From positions 405,013-469,012 of the forward strand of contig NZ_BQXY01000001.1 in assembly GCF_024341905.1 (NCBI RefSeq): DNA of 64,000 nt. Direction: 5' to 3'. Of the stretch, positions 16,748 to 25,417 are shown piece after piece (within the stretch, counting starts at the first letter, position 1; each line of letters starts with the position of its first letter). Under the pieces are notes generated by a model. The model saw nothing but the letters and a program-made list of their open reading frames with translations. It had not been told where the DNA came from and ran no database searches. The position numbers were made by a program, and so were the translations under genes. This DNA comes from Clostridium folliculivorans (GTDB taxonomy: Bacteria > Bacillota > Clostridia > Clostridiales > Clostridiaceae).

Positions 16748-19700
16748 ATGGCAATTAGAAAAATGAAAACTATGGATGGTAATACTGCTGCTGCACATAT
16801 CGCATATGCATTTACAGACGTAGCAGCTATATACCCAATAACACCATCATCACCAATGGCAGAGCATGTTGATGAATGGGTTGCTCAAGGAAGAAAGAAC
16901 ATATTTGGACAAAAGGTAAAGGTAATGGAAATGCAATCAGAAGCTGGTGCAGCTGGTGCAGTTCACGGTTCATTACAAGCAGGAGCTTTAACTACAACTT
17001 TTACAGCTTCTCAAGGTTTACTATTAATGATCCCAAATATGTACAAGATTGCTGGTGAATTACTACCAGGAGTATTCCATGTTTCAGCTAGAGCATTAGC
17101 TGCAAATTCATTAAATATATTCGGTGACCATCAAGACGTTATGGCTGCAAGACAAACTGGTTTTGCAATGTTAGCTGAAGGTTCTGTACAAGAAGTTATG
17201 GATTTATCAGCAGTTGCTCACCTTACAGCTATAAAATCAAGAATACCATTTGTTAATTTCTTCGATGGATTCAGAACATCACATGAAATACAAAAGATAG
17301 AAGTTTTAGAGTATGATGAATTAGCTAAACTTCTTGATACTGATGCAGTAGAAGCGTTCAGAAGAAGAGCTTTAAATCCTGATCATCCAGTTACAAGAGG
17401 TACAGCTCAAAACCCTGATGTATACTTCCAAGAAAGAGAAGTTGTTAATAAATATTACGATGCTATACCAGAAATAGTTGAAGGCTATATGGCTGAAATA
17501 ACTAAATTAACTGGTAGAGAATATCACACATTTGACTACTATGGAGCTCCAGATGCTGATAGAGTTATAGTTGCTATGGGTTCAGTTACTGACCTTGTAG
17601 AAGAAACTATAGATTACTTAAATGCAAATGGAAACAAAGTTGGTCTAGTAAAGGTAAGATTATTCAGACCATTCTCAGTTGAAAGAATGTTAAAGGTTAT
17701 ACCTTCAACTGTTAAGAAAATAGCTGTTTTAGACAGAACTAAAGAACCAGGATCAGCTGCTGAGCCATTATTCTTAGAAGTTAAGAATGCATTCTACGGA
17801 AAAGAAAATGCTCCAGTTGTAGTTGGTGGAAGATATGGACTAGGTTCAAAGGACACAGTTCCAGCTCACATAGTTTCAGTTTATGAAAACTTACTTAAGG
17901 ACGAGCCTAAAGATGGATTCACAGTTGCTATAGTTGATGACGTTACTCATACATCATTAGATGCTATAACTGCTGATATAGATACAACTCCAGTAGGAAC
18001 TAAAGCTTGTAAGTTCTGGGGACTTGGATCAGACGGTACTGTTGGTGCTAACAAGAGTGCTATAAAGATAATCGGAGACCATACTGATATGTATGCTCAA
18101 GGTTACTTTGCATATGATTCAAAGAAATCTGGTGGTATAACAGTATCACATTTAAGATTTGGTAAGAAAGCTATAAAATCACCTTACTTAATAAACAAAG
18201 CTGATTTCGTTGCTTGTCATAACCAATCATATGTGTACAAGTACAATGTATTAGATGGATTAAAGAAGAATGGATCATTCTTACTTAACACTATCTGGAC
18301 ACCAGAAGAAGTAGAAGAAAAATTACCAGCAAGCTATAAGAGATATATCGCTAAAAACAACATTAAGTTCTACACTTTAAATGCTGTTAAGATAGCTCAA
18401 GAAATTGGTCTTGGTGGAAGAATAAACATGATAATGCAATCTGCATTCTTCAAGTTAGCTGATATAATTCCAGTAGAAGATGCTATTAAGTATTTAAAAG
18501 ATGCAGTTGTATCTTCATACGGTAAAAAAGGACAAAACGTTGTTGATATGAACAATGCTGCTATAGACAAGGGTGTTGATTCAGTTGTTGCTATAGAAGT
18601 TCCTGCAAGCTGGGCTGATGCAGTTGATGCAGAAGTTGTTGAAACTAAGGTTAAGCCAGAATTCGTAACTAAGATAGTTGAACCAATGAACAGACAAGAA
18701 GGAGACTTACTTCCAGTATCAGCTTTCCTAGGCGGAATGGAAGATGGAACTTTTGAAAATGGTACAGCTGCTTACGAAAAGAGAGGTATAGCTATAAACG
18801 TACCAGAATGGCAAGCAGATAAGTGTATACAATGTAACCAATGTTCATATGTATGTCCACACGCTGTAATCAGACCATTCTTATTAAGCGAAACAGAAAA
18901 GAGCAATGCTCCAGAAGGAATGAAGATAGTAGCAGCTAAGGCTCTTAAGACTGCTGAACCTATGTCATTCACAATGGCAGTAAGCCCACTTGACTGTTCA
19001 GGATGCGGAAACTGTGCTCAAGTTTGTCCAGCTCCAGAAAAAGCTTTAATAATGAAACCACAAGCTTCACAACATGTTGAAATACCAAACTGGGAATATG
19101 CTACTGAAGCTGTTGCTCCAAAAGCTAACCCAATGAGCAAGACAACATTAAAAGGAAGCCAATTTGAACAACCATTACTTGAGTTCTCAGGTGCTTGCGC
19201 TGGTTGTGGAGAAACTCCATACGCTAAGCTAGTAACTCAATTATATGGTGATAGAATGATGGTAGCTAATGCTACTGGATGTTCATCAATTTGGGGAGGA
19301 TCTGCTCCTTCAACTCCATACACTAAGAATCATCTTGGACATGGTCCAGCATGGGCAAACTCATTATTCGAAGATAATGCTGAGTTTGGAATGGGTATGT
19401 ACCTTGGAGTTGCTGCTATAAGAGAAAGATTAGCTGTAACAGTTAAATCTGCTTTAGAAGCTGATTTAAGTGAAACAACTAAGGCTGCTTTAGCTGATTG
19501 GTTAGAAAATATAAACAACGGTGAAGGTACTAGAGATAGAGCTAACAGAGTTATAGCTGCTTTAGAAACTGAAACTGCTGAAATAGCAAAAGAAATATTA
19601 AACGAAAAAGATTTCTTAGTTAAGAGATCACAATGGATCTTCGGTGGAGACGGTTGGGCTTACGACATCGGTTTCGGTGGATTAGATCACGTTCTTGCAT

Positions 19701-20275
19701 CAGGAGAAGATATAAATGTACTTGTATTTGATACAGAAGTTTACTCAAACACAGGTGGACAATCATCTAAGTCAACTCCAACTGCTGCTATAGCTAAGTT
19801 TGCTGCTAGTGGTAAGAGAACTAAGAAGAAAGATCTTGGAATGATGGCTATGAGCTATGGTTATGTATATGTTGCTCAGATTTCAATGGGTGCAGATAAG
19901 AACCAAACTCTTAAGGCTATAGCTGAAGCTGAAGCTTATCCAGGTCCATCATTAATAATAGCTTACGCTCCATGTATAAACCATGGATTAAAAGCTGGTA
20001 TGGGTAACAGCCAATTAGAAGCTAAGAAGGCTGTTGAATCAGGATACTGGGCAATGTACAGATACAACCCAACACTTAAGGAACAAGGAAAGAAGTCATT
20101 CTCACTTGATTCTAAGGAACCAACTGCTGACTTTAAGGCATTCTTAATGGGCGAAGTAAGATATGCTTCACTTGCTAAGGCATTCCCAGAAGCTGCAGAT
20201 GCTTTATTTGAAAAGACTTATGAAGATGCGATGGAAAGATTAGCAAACTACAAGAGACTTGCTACTCAAGAATAG
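16748..20275 (+). CDS. nifJ: Pyruvate:ferredoxin (flavodoxin) oxidoreductase
   Basis: This 1175-residue single-chain enzyme converts pyruvate, CoA and oxidised carrier to acetyl-CoA, CO2 and reduced ferredoxin or flavodoxin. The N-terminal domain holds the YPITPSSPMAE motif. Two 4Fe-4S motifs are visible, CIQCNQCSYVC at 693-703 and CSGCGNCAQVC at 750-760. The C-terminal thiamine-diphosphate domain has the CAGCGETPY segment with the proximal cluster cysteines, the GGDGWAYDIG motif and the DTEVYSNTGGQ motif. Length fits the homodimeric family. It is central to anaerobic pyruvate metabolism. Codon use is strongly biased, consistent with high expression. It starts 120 bp after the flavodoxin gene; an imperfect AT stem (16669-16692) lies between, without a clear terminator. 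Confidence 0.96.
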   Translation: MAIRKMKTMDGNTAAAHIAYAFTDVAAIYPITPSSPMAEHVDEWVAQGRKNIFGQKVKVMEMQSEAGAAGAVHGSLQAGALTTTFTASQGLLLMIPNMYKIAGELLPGVFHVSARALAANSLNIFGDHQDVMAARQTGFAMLAEGSVQEVMDLSAVAHLTAIKSRIPFVNFFDGFRTSHEIQKIEVLEYDELAKLLDTDAVEAFRRRALNPDHPVTRGTAQNPDVYFQEREVVNKYYDAIPEIVEGYMAEITKLTGREYHTFDYYGAPDADRVIVAMGSVTDLVEETIDYLNANGNKVGLVKVRLFRPFSVERMLKVIPSTVKKIAVLDRTKEPGSAAEPLFLEVKNAFYGKENAPVVVGGRYGLGSKDTVPAHIVSVYENLLKDEPKDGFTVAIVDDVTHTSLDAITADIDTTPVGTKACKFWGLGSDGTVGANKSAIKIIGDHTDMYAQGYFAYDSKKSGGITVSHLRFGKKAIKSPYLINKADFVACHNQSYVYKYNVLDGLKKNGSFLLNTIWTPEEVEEKLPASYKRYIAKNNIKFYTLNAVKIAQEIGLGGRINMIMQSAFFKLADIIPVEDAIKYLKDAVVSSYGKKGQNVVDMNNAAIDKGVDSVVAIEVPASWADAVDAEVVETKVKPEFVTKIVEPMNRQEGDLLPVSAFLGGMEDGTFENGTAAYEKRGIAINVPEWQADKCIQCNQCSYVCPHAVIRPFLLSETEKSNAPEGMKIVAAKALKTAEPMSFTMAVSPLDCSGCGNCAQVCPAPEKALIMKPQASQHVEIPNWEYATEAVAPKANPMSKTTLKGSQFEQPLLEFSGACAGCGETPYAKLVTQLYGDRMMVANATGCSSIWGGSAPSTPYTKNHLGHGPAWANSLFEDNAEFGMGMYLGVAAIRERLAVTVKSALEADLSETTKAALADWLENINNGEGTRDRANRVIAALETETAEIAKEILNEKDFLVKRSQWIFGGDGWAYDIGFGGLDHVLASGEDINVLVFDTEVYSNTGGQSSKSTPTAAIAKFAASGKRTKKKDLGMMAMSYGYVYVAQISMGADKNQTLKAIAEAEAYPGPSLIIAYAPCINHGLKAGMGNSQLEAKKAVESGYWAMYRYNPTLKEQGKKSFSLDSKEPTADFKAFLMGEVRYASLAKAFPEAADALFEKTYEDAMERLANYKRLATQE

Positions 20276-20287
20276 TTAAATAATAGT

Positions 20288-20321
20288 AAGGGGACTAGCT
20301 AAGCTAGTTCCCTTATTTTTT
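20288..20321 (+). terminator. Intrinsic terminator after PFOR
   Basis: The stem has arms AAGGGGACTAGC and GCTAGTTCCCTT (one wobble) and is followed by ATTTTTT. It lies 12 bp after the PFOR stop codon. Confidence 0.9.
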
Positions 20322-20585
20322 CGAAATATTTCAAATAAGCATATACCATTATTTATGAAAATCTAAATTAATATATTGATAGAATTACTAAAATTATTTA
20401 TCTGAGTTAGATTTATTAGAATAAATAACTTAGTGTCTAAGTTGGATACTATAGGATTTATTGGGTTAAGGATAAGTTTTGTGAAAAAATTTAATAACTA
20501 TGTATGAGTTTCAAAAATAATTTGAATTTATTCTAGATATACAGTCCATCTATATATTATTTTTTAGTAAAAATATATTTTGAAA

Positions 20586-20615
20586 TTGTTATATCTTTAC
20601 AAAGAAATGTATAAT
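20586..20615 (+). promoter_or_regulatory. Candidate sigma-A promoter for the DUF1292 gene
   Basis: TTGTTA at 20586 and a perfect TATAAT at 20610 are separated by 18 bp. This would give a leader of about 185 nt. That leader contains a perfect 13-bp AT-rich stem-loop at 20673-20702 (arms CTATAATAAATAT and ATATTTATTATAG) of unknown role. The bases between the PFOR terminator and this promoter show nothing else. Confidence 0.45.
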
Positions 20616-20762
20616 ATTACTATGCTGGTATTGAGAATAAAAGTAATACATGTAAGTTTTCTGTGTATAAAGCTATAATAAATATAATAATATTTATTAT
20701 AGAATAAAAAAAGCTTTTATTAATCTTAATATTAGGGTAAAATTAAAACATACTATTTAATT

Positions 20763-20807
20763 AAAGGAGGTGAATTTCACACATCACTTAGATTGTGTGA
20801 ATCACAT
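20763..20807 (+). promoter_or_regulatory. Ribosome site separated from the start codon by a perfect hairpin
   Basis: AAAGGAGG at 20763-20770 is 37 nt before the ATG at 20808, too far for normal initiation. Between them are perfect 8-nt arms TTCACACA (20776-20783) and TGTGTGAA (20794-20801). If this stem forms, the effective spacing drops to about 11 nt. A TTG at 20793 is the only other in-frame start and sits in the stem. Confidence 0.5.
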
Positions 20808-21182
20808 ATGTCAGATAAAGAAAAAGATACTTGCGGATGTGGCTGTGGCTGCGAAGATAATGGTTTAGAATTAAAAGAAGAAAATACATGTGGCTGTGGC
20901 GACGAAGGTTGCGGAGACGAAGACTGTGGATGTGGCCATGACCATGATCATGATCATGAAAGTTTCGTTGTAGATTTAGAAGATGAAAGCGGCAATGTAG
21001 TAAGTTGTGAAGTTATAGATGCTTTTGAATATAAGGAAAAAGAATATGTTTTAGTTCAAAACCCTAATGATGGATCAGTATACTTATTTAAATCAGAGGG
21101 TGAAGAAGGAGAACTTTCAATACCTGATGATGAAGAATTTGAAGAAGTTACAAAGTACTATGAGTCTGAATTAGCTCAATAG
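20808..21182 (+). CDS. DUF1292 protein with Cys/His-rich N-terminus
   Basis: This 124-residue acidic protein has two parts. Residues about 7-48 are packed with CGC, CGCG and HDHDHDH motifs and look like a metal-binding tail. Residues about 50-124 form a DUF1292 (YrzB-like) domain with the pattern DxxGNxxxCEVIDAFEYKxKEYVLVQNPNDGSVYLF. Most DUF1292 proteins consist of the second part only, with a shorter Cys/His tract. The function is unknown; metal storage or sensing is a guess from composition. The ATG at 20808 was preferred because the Cys-rich region follows it directly, although the best ribosome site is bridged by a hairpin. The gene is monocistronic and ends at a good terminator. Confidence 0.85.
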   Translation: MSDKEKDTCGCGCGCEDNGLELKEENTCGCGDEGCGDEDCGCGHDHDHDHESFVVDLEDESGNVVSCEVIDAFEYKEKEYVLVQNPNDGSVYLFKSEGEEGELSIPDDEEFEEVTKYYESELAQ

Positions 21183-21186
21183 TTGA

Positions 21187-21212
21187 AAAAGGCGGTTTAT
21201 ACCGCCTTTTTA
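21187..21212 (+). terminator. Intrinsic terminator after the DUF1292 gene
   Basis: The stem AAAAAGGCGGT/ACCGCCTTTTT with a short TTAT loop begins four bases after the stop codon. It ends in a T-tract. Confidence 0.9.
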
Positions 21213-21216
21213 CTGT

Positions 21217-21398
21217 ATAATAACAAATAAAATTTTTATGCTGGCTAAGCCTAATGATTTCAATTTATTTGAGCAGTTTTTTGGCGTACAGTAAAAAAAC
21301 AAAGTTTATTCGCTTGCTAAATTTTCCGCATGTACATTCGGAAAGGCAGATGTGTAAAAAAACTCGCTGAAGAAGGTCGCTTCAGCGAGTTTTTTTTC
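21217..21398 (+). ncRNA. Candidate small RNA ending at a strong terminator
   Basis: A TATAAT at 21217 and a strong hairpin with arms AACTCGCTGAAG (21361-21372) and CTTCAGCGAGTT (21380-21391) followed by eight T bases bracket about 170 bp without an open frame. The preceding gene already has its own terminator, so this second one needs a separate transcript. A second hairpin, TTTCCG/CGGAAA at 21323-21344, lies within. A good -35 is not visible, since the region overlaps the previous terminator. The terminator is also T-flanked on the minus strand, but no minus-strand gene ends here. I recognise no known RNA family. Confidence 0.35.
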
Positions 21399-21487
21399 AA
21401 TAAGTTTTAAAATTGTAGATAGTTATTTAATCACATAATTGTATGGTATTTATTAATTAATATATAATATAAACTAGATAATTAAAG

Positions 21488-21579
21488 ATGGATCAGTTCG
21501 ATTTGAAAGCTATATTTAAAACTCTCACGGGTTCTGGTAAGAAAATTTAAATATAGGGATTATTACGAAGTGCCACATC
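21488..21579. repeat. Palindromic repeat element, copy C (degenerate)
   Basis: This 92-bp copy has the same orientation as copy D and shares with it the central block CTCACGG...TTCTGGT, the inner arms and the right block TATTACGAAGTG. The outer arms (GATGGATCAGTTC and GAAGTGCCACATC) have decayed and no longer pair perfectly. It lies 37 bp before the class-IV aminotransferase start. Confidence 0.7.
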
Positions 21580-21616
21580 TGTAAAATTAATAAAATTGTG
21601 AATTGAGGAGATAAAA

Positions 21617-22441
21617 ATGAGTGAATGTTATTTAAATAAATTTATTTTAAATGGTACATCTAGAGTTAAAGAAAAATTTGACGATAATATACTAAGAAGA
21701 AAAGGAATAGTGTATGAAGTTATAAGAGTAATAGATGGAGTACCTCTTTTTTTAGAAAAACATCTTGAAAGAATGAACAACTCATTTTCTTTAATTAATA
21801 AGGAGATGAAGTATAATAAGGAGGAAATAAAGGAGCAAATTGAAACTCTAATAAAAGATGTCAACGTATTTGAAGGAAATATCAAATTATTAATGGATTC
21901 AGAAAATGATGAAAGGAATCTTTTAGTATACTTTGTTAAGCATTCATATCCTACAAAGGATCAATATGAAAATGGTGTAAATACTACACTATTCTTTGGT
22001 GAAAGAGAAAATCCTAACGCAAAAATAGTGAATACGGATTTCAGAACATTGGTGAATGAACAAATAAGTGAAAAAAATAGTTACGAGGCCATTTTAGTAG
22101 ATAGAAATGGTTTTATAACAGAAGGTAGTAAATCTAATATATTTATGGTAAGAAATGATGAGATAATAACATCGCCATTGGAAGATGTACTTCCAGGGGT
22201 GACCAGGGGTTCTATCATAGATATTTGTAAAGAAAATAATATATCAATAAGGGAGGAAAAAATATCTTACAAAGATATTAGTTCATTAGATGGAATGTTT
22301 ATAACAGGTACATCTCCTAAGATTCTTCCAATTGTAGATGTTGATAAAATAACTTTAAATTCGCCAAAGAACACGTTAATTTTAGAATTGATAAGATTAT
22401 ATAATAAAAAAATTGATGAATATATTAAATCTGCTAAATAA
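21617..22441 (+). CDS. Class IV aminotransferase (PLP-dependent)
   Basis: This 274-residue protein is a fold-type IV PLP enzyme of the branched-chain aminotransferase / D-amino acid aminotransferase / aminodeoxychorismate lyase group. The probable Schiff-base lysine lies in NAKIVN, and the cofactor-binding glutamate lies in the ITEGSKSNIF motif. LPGVTRG and the C-terminal ITGTSPKILPI segment are also typical. The exact substrate is uncertain; the glycine/serine-containing SPKILP region does not settle it. GAGGAG precedes the ATG. No pab or ilv gene is adjacent. It is followed by a promoter for the fapA-che operon rather than a clear terminator. Confidence 0.85.
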   Translation: MSECYLNKFILNGTSRVKEKFDDNILRRKGIVYEVIRVIDGVPLFLEKHLERMNNSFSLINKEMKYNKEEIKEQIETLIKDVNVFEGNIKLLMDSENDERNLLVYFVKHSYPTKDQYENGVNTTLFFGERENPNAKIVNTDFRTLVNEQISEKNSYEAILVDRNGFITEGSKSNIFMVRNDEIITSPLEDVLPGVTRGSIIDICKENNISIREEKISYKDISSLDGMFITGTSPKILPIVDVDKITLNSPKNTLILELIRLYNKKIDEYIKSAK

Positions 22442-22478
22442 TATTTGAATGAAATTATAATTCACATTAAAATTTAAA

Positions 22479-22506
22479 TTACAATTAAACCTTAATATGG
22501 TATACT
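22479..22506 (+). promoter_or_regulatory. Candidate sigma-A promoter for fapA-che
   Basis: TTACAA at 22479 and TATACT at 22501 are separated by 16 bp, about 30 nt before the fapA ribosome site. No CGATAA-type sigma-D box is present here, so this first chemotaxis operon may be expressed independently of sigma-D. Confidence 0.55.
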
Positions 22507-22543
22507 AAAAACAGTAAATGGCTCTTGGGGGGTGTGAGTAATT

Positions 22544-24445
22544 ATGGAATATGTATATGAAGCATTAACTATTGAAGAATGCATCAAGTTGGCAGAAGCT
22601 GAGCTTAATATATCTGCAGAAGATTTTGATTATGAAGTGATTGAAAAAAAAGGTATGCTTAGAAGAAAATACAAGATTAGAGTTTCACCCAAGAATAATA
22701 CGTCAAATTGTGATGGAAAGATTTCTATAAAAAACGGAAGTTTTATAGTAACTAATCCTCTTGAGGATGGGACTCCTGCGAAAATATTCACGAGTGAAAA
22801 TATTAATATATATGTAGATAATAAAAAAGTTGAAGGTTTTTGTAGTATAACCGAAAATAATTCTATAAGGTATGATATTATAAATCAAGAAGCAAAAAGA
22901 GAAATAAATATAGTTACATCAGATGATGATATGACTGCAATGGCTTCTGTTAAATATATACCTAAGAGAGTGTATAAATTATGTGATTCAGAAAGCGTGA
23001 GTGTATTAAGCTTAAACATAGAACTTGACTACGAAGAATACCCTCCAAAGTTTAATGAGCTTGAAATTAAAAAGATTTTATCTGAAAGAGGTATTGTAAG
23101 TGGTATAATTTTGGAAAACTTAAAATCTTTGTGCGCAGGAGGGGAACAAGGTGAAATCCTAGTTGCAGAAGGTAAAAGAGTTAAAGATACAGTACACGAC
23201 CAATTGACTATACTTTTTAAGGACAAACAAAAAAAGATAGTGTCTGAAGATGAGACAATTGACTTTAGGAATATCAGTCAAATAGCTACTGTTCAATCAG
23301 GAGAAATAATAGCAACATTGACAAAAGGTTCAGAGGGAAAACCTGGCATAAGCATAAGTGGCAAGGTAATTAAGCCTGAAAAATATAAAGAATTGCAATT
23401 GAATGCAGGCGAAGGATGTAAAATTTATGGTAGTGATATAATTGCTACAGTAGATGGAAGACCAGACTTTAAAAATAATACTATTTCAGTGAATAAAATA
23501 TATGAAGCTACCTCTGATGTGAATCTAGCTTCTGGAAATCTCAATTTCACTGGCGATATACATATAGGAGCTAATGTTAGTCAAGGAATGACTATAAAAG
23601 CTGGCAAATCAATATCTATTGATGGTTCTGTAGAGGGCTCACATATTATATCAAACGATCAAACTTTGATAAAAGGTAGCATAATTGGATCAACCATTGA
23701 AGCTGGAGGAAAAGACTTCCTAATACAACAACAATTAGACGAATTAGAAAACTTAAAAAGCTCAATGTTACAGCTTACTAGTACAGTACTAGAAATTAAA
23801 GAACATAATTTATTAGGACTTGACAGAAGTGATGGTGAAATAATAAAGGTTTTAATTGAGAATAAGTTTAAAAATATAACAACAAATTCGTTAAACATAA
23901 TTAGATTGTTTTCTAAATCTGATGAAGAAGGTAAAAATATAAGTAGGCTGGTAAAGCAAATGCTGATAGGTCTTGGACCAACCACGATAAAGCATTTTAG
24001 CGAGTTGGACAAGTTAGCGGTATTAGCAGATGGATATGTTAAAAACATCCAAGGGAAAATTAATATACCTGCGGATATTATTATAAACTATTGCCAAGAT
24101 TCTACAATAAGTTCCTCGGGGAGTATATACCTAAATGGCAAAGGACAATATATATCTCATTTAACATGCAGTGGAAGTATAATTTTTACTCAAAACGGCA
24201 GTGTGTCTAGAGGGGGATATTTAAAAGCTGAGAATGAAATAAGATGTAAGACAATTGGCAGTACTGGTGGAGTTAAGACGAAAGCTTCAGTTTCGAAAAA
24301 TGGGCACATATATGCTGATATTGCATATCACAATACCATTTTTGCAATTGGAGAAAGAGAAATAGTCCTAGAAGAGCCTTCGAGGGATATTCATGTATAC
24401 ATGGATGAGCTTGGAGATATAATAATAGATAAGTTTCGCTTATAA
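22544..24445 (+). CDS. fapA: FapA (DUF342) family protein with Jag-N-like domain
   Basis: This 633-residue protein belongs to the FapA/DUF342 family often found in Firmicute motility loci. Residues 1-50 (EALTIEECIKLAEAELNI...RRKYKIRV) resemble the Jag N-terminal domain that precedes KH/R3H RNA-binding modules. The rest is the FapA region, with Gly/Ile-rich repeats such as GDIHIGANVSQGMTIKAGKSISIDG, which suggest a right-handed beta-helix, and an intervening helical segment around residues 395-500. No signal peptide is visible. The function is not established; its place at the head of cheW-cheD-cheB-cheR suggests a role in flagellar assembly or membrane localisation. TTGGGGGG precedes the ATG. 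Confidence 0.8.
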   Translation: MEYVYEALTIEECIKLAEAELNISAEDFDYEVIEKKGMLRRKYKIRVSPKNNTSNCDGKISIKNGSFIVTNPLEDGTPAKIFTSENINIYVDNKKVEGFCSITENNSIRYDIINQEAKREINIVTSDDDMTAMASVKYIPKRVYKLCDSESVSVLSLNIELDYEEYPPKFNELEIKKILSERGIVSGIILENLKSLCAGGEQGEILVAEGKRVKDTVHDQLTILFKDKQKKIVSEDETIDFRNISQIATVQSGEIIATLTKGSEGKPGISISGKVIKPEKYKELQLNAGEGCKIYGSDIIATVDGRPDFKNNTISVNKIYEATSDVNLASGNLNFTGDIHIGANVSQGMTIKAGKSISIDGSVEGSHIISNDQTLIKGSIIGSTIEAGGKDFLIQQQLDELENLKSSMLQLTSTVLEIKEHNLLGLDRSDGEIIKVLIENKFKNITTNSLNIIRLFSKSDEEGKNISRLVKQMLIGLGPTTIKHFSELDKLAVLADGYVKNIQGKINIPADIIINYCQDSTISSSGSIYLNGKGQYISHLTCSGSIIFTQNGSVSRGGYLKAENEIRCKTIGSTGGVKTKASVSKNGHIYADIAYHNTIFAIGEREIVLEEPSRDIHVYMDELGDIIIDKFRL

Positions 24446-24456
24446 GGGGGATTAAG

Positions 24457-24906
24457 ATGGCTAACAAGGAAATAAAATTACTGATTTTTAGTTTAAATGG
24501 AGAACATTACGCTACTGACATAATGGAAGTAGAAAGAATATTAGGTTATGAAACACCAACTGTGTTACCTGATGTACCAAGCTTCGTTGACGGAGTTATT
24601 AATTATGAGGAAAGTATTTTACCTGTAGTTAATTTATCTAAAAAATTTGGTTTTAATACTAAAGTAAATTTAGCTGAAACAAAGATTATTGTTGTTAAAG
24701 AAAGTGAATCTAAAATGGGCATTATTGTAGATAATGTCTACGAGGTTAAAGATGTGGAGGTTAATTTAATAGAAAATCCTCCAGCAATTGCTGCAAGTAT
24801 TTCAAGAAGATACATAAAAGGACTAATAAGATTAAAGGAAAATATAGTAATCCTCTTAGATTTATCTAAAATTTTAACAGAGGAAGAAAAAACTAAGTTG
24901 CTATAA
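24457..24906 (+). CDS. cheW: Chemotaxis coupling protein CheW
   Basis: This 149-residue CheW-domain protein links chemoreceptors to the kinase CheA. It has the characteristic pattern FSLNGEHYATDIMEVERIL at the start, VPSFVDGVINY(E) in the middle, with the usual RGxV replaced by YEESILPVVNL, and KGLIRLKENIVILLDLSKIL at the C-terminus. The receptor- and kinase-contact strands are present. A second CheW lies in the next operon at 30766, so the two may serve different receptor arrays. AAGGGGG precedes the ATG 11 bp after fapA, and cheD follows after 9 bp. Confidence 0.88.
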   Translation: MANKEIKLLIFSLNGEHYATDIMEVERILGYETPTVLPDVPSFVDGVINYEESILPVVNLSKKFGFNTKVNLAETKIIVVKESESKMGIIVDNVYEVKDVEVNLIENPPAIAASISRRYIKGLIRLKENIVILLDLSKILTEEEKTKLL

Positions 24907-24915
24907 GGTGGTTCT

Positions 24916-25404
24916 ATGATAGATGCAGAAATTAAAGTAGGTATTGCTGATTTAAATACTGTAAGTTATCCTGATAAAATAATGACCATAGGACTAGGTT
25001 CTTGCGTTGGAATAGCAGTATTTGATAAAGTTAAATTGATTGGCGGGTTATCACATATAATGTTACCTGATTCAACTCAGTTTAAAGAAGTGAAAAATCC
25101 GTATAAGTTTGCTGATTTAGCTATTCCGATACTAATTGAAAAAATGGAAAAGTTAGGATGCCAAAAAAGGAACCTGGCTGTAAAAATAGCTGGAGGAGCA
25201 TCGATGTTTAATTTTTCCGATAAAAGCATGATAAGTGATATTGGAAAAAGAAATGGTGAAGCTGTAGCGAAGACTTTGAAAGAATTACAACTTCAAGTTC
25301 TTGCGGCGCACCTAGGTGGAAACAAAGGCAGAACAATGGTTTTAGATTCAAAAACTGGCAAGGTAATAATAAAGATTGTAGGACAAGGTATTATAGAACT
25401 TTAA
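24916..25404 (+). CDS. cheD: Chemoreceptor glutamine deamidase CheD
   Basis: This 162-residue enzyme deamidates receptor glutamines and, in Bacillus-type systems, is also an adaptation regulator bound by CheC. The catalytic cysteine is Cys30 in GLGSCVG, the histidine is His47 in SHIML, and Thr24 fits the third position of the family triad. The GGAxMF motif (KIAGGASMF) and LGGNKGRTM are conserved as well. CheC, its usual partner, is encoded in the next operon at 29773. The gene is tightly packed between cheW and cheB. Confidence 0.92.
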   Translation: MIDAEIKVGIADLNTVSYPDKIMTIGLGSCVGIAVFDKVKLIGGLSHIMLPDSTQFKEVKNPYKFADLAIPILIEKMEKLGCQKRNLAVKIAGGASMFNFSDKSMISDIGKRNGEAVAKTLKELQLQVLAAHLGGNKGRTMVLDSKTGKVIIKIVGQGIIEL

Positions 25405-25417
25405 TGGAGTGATAATC

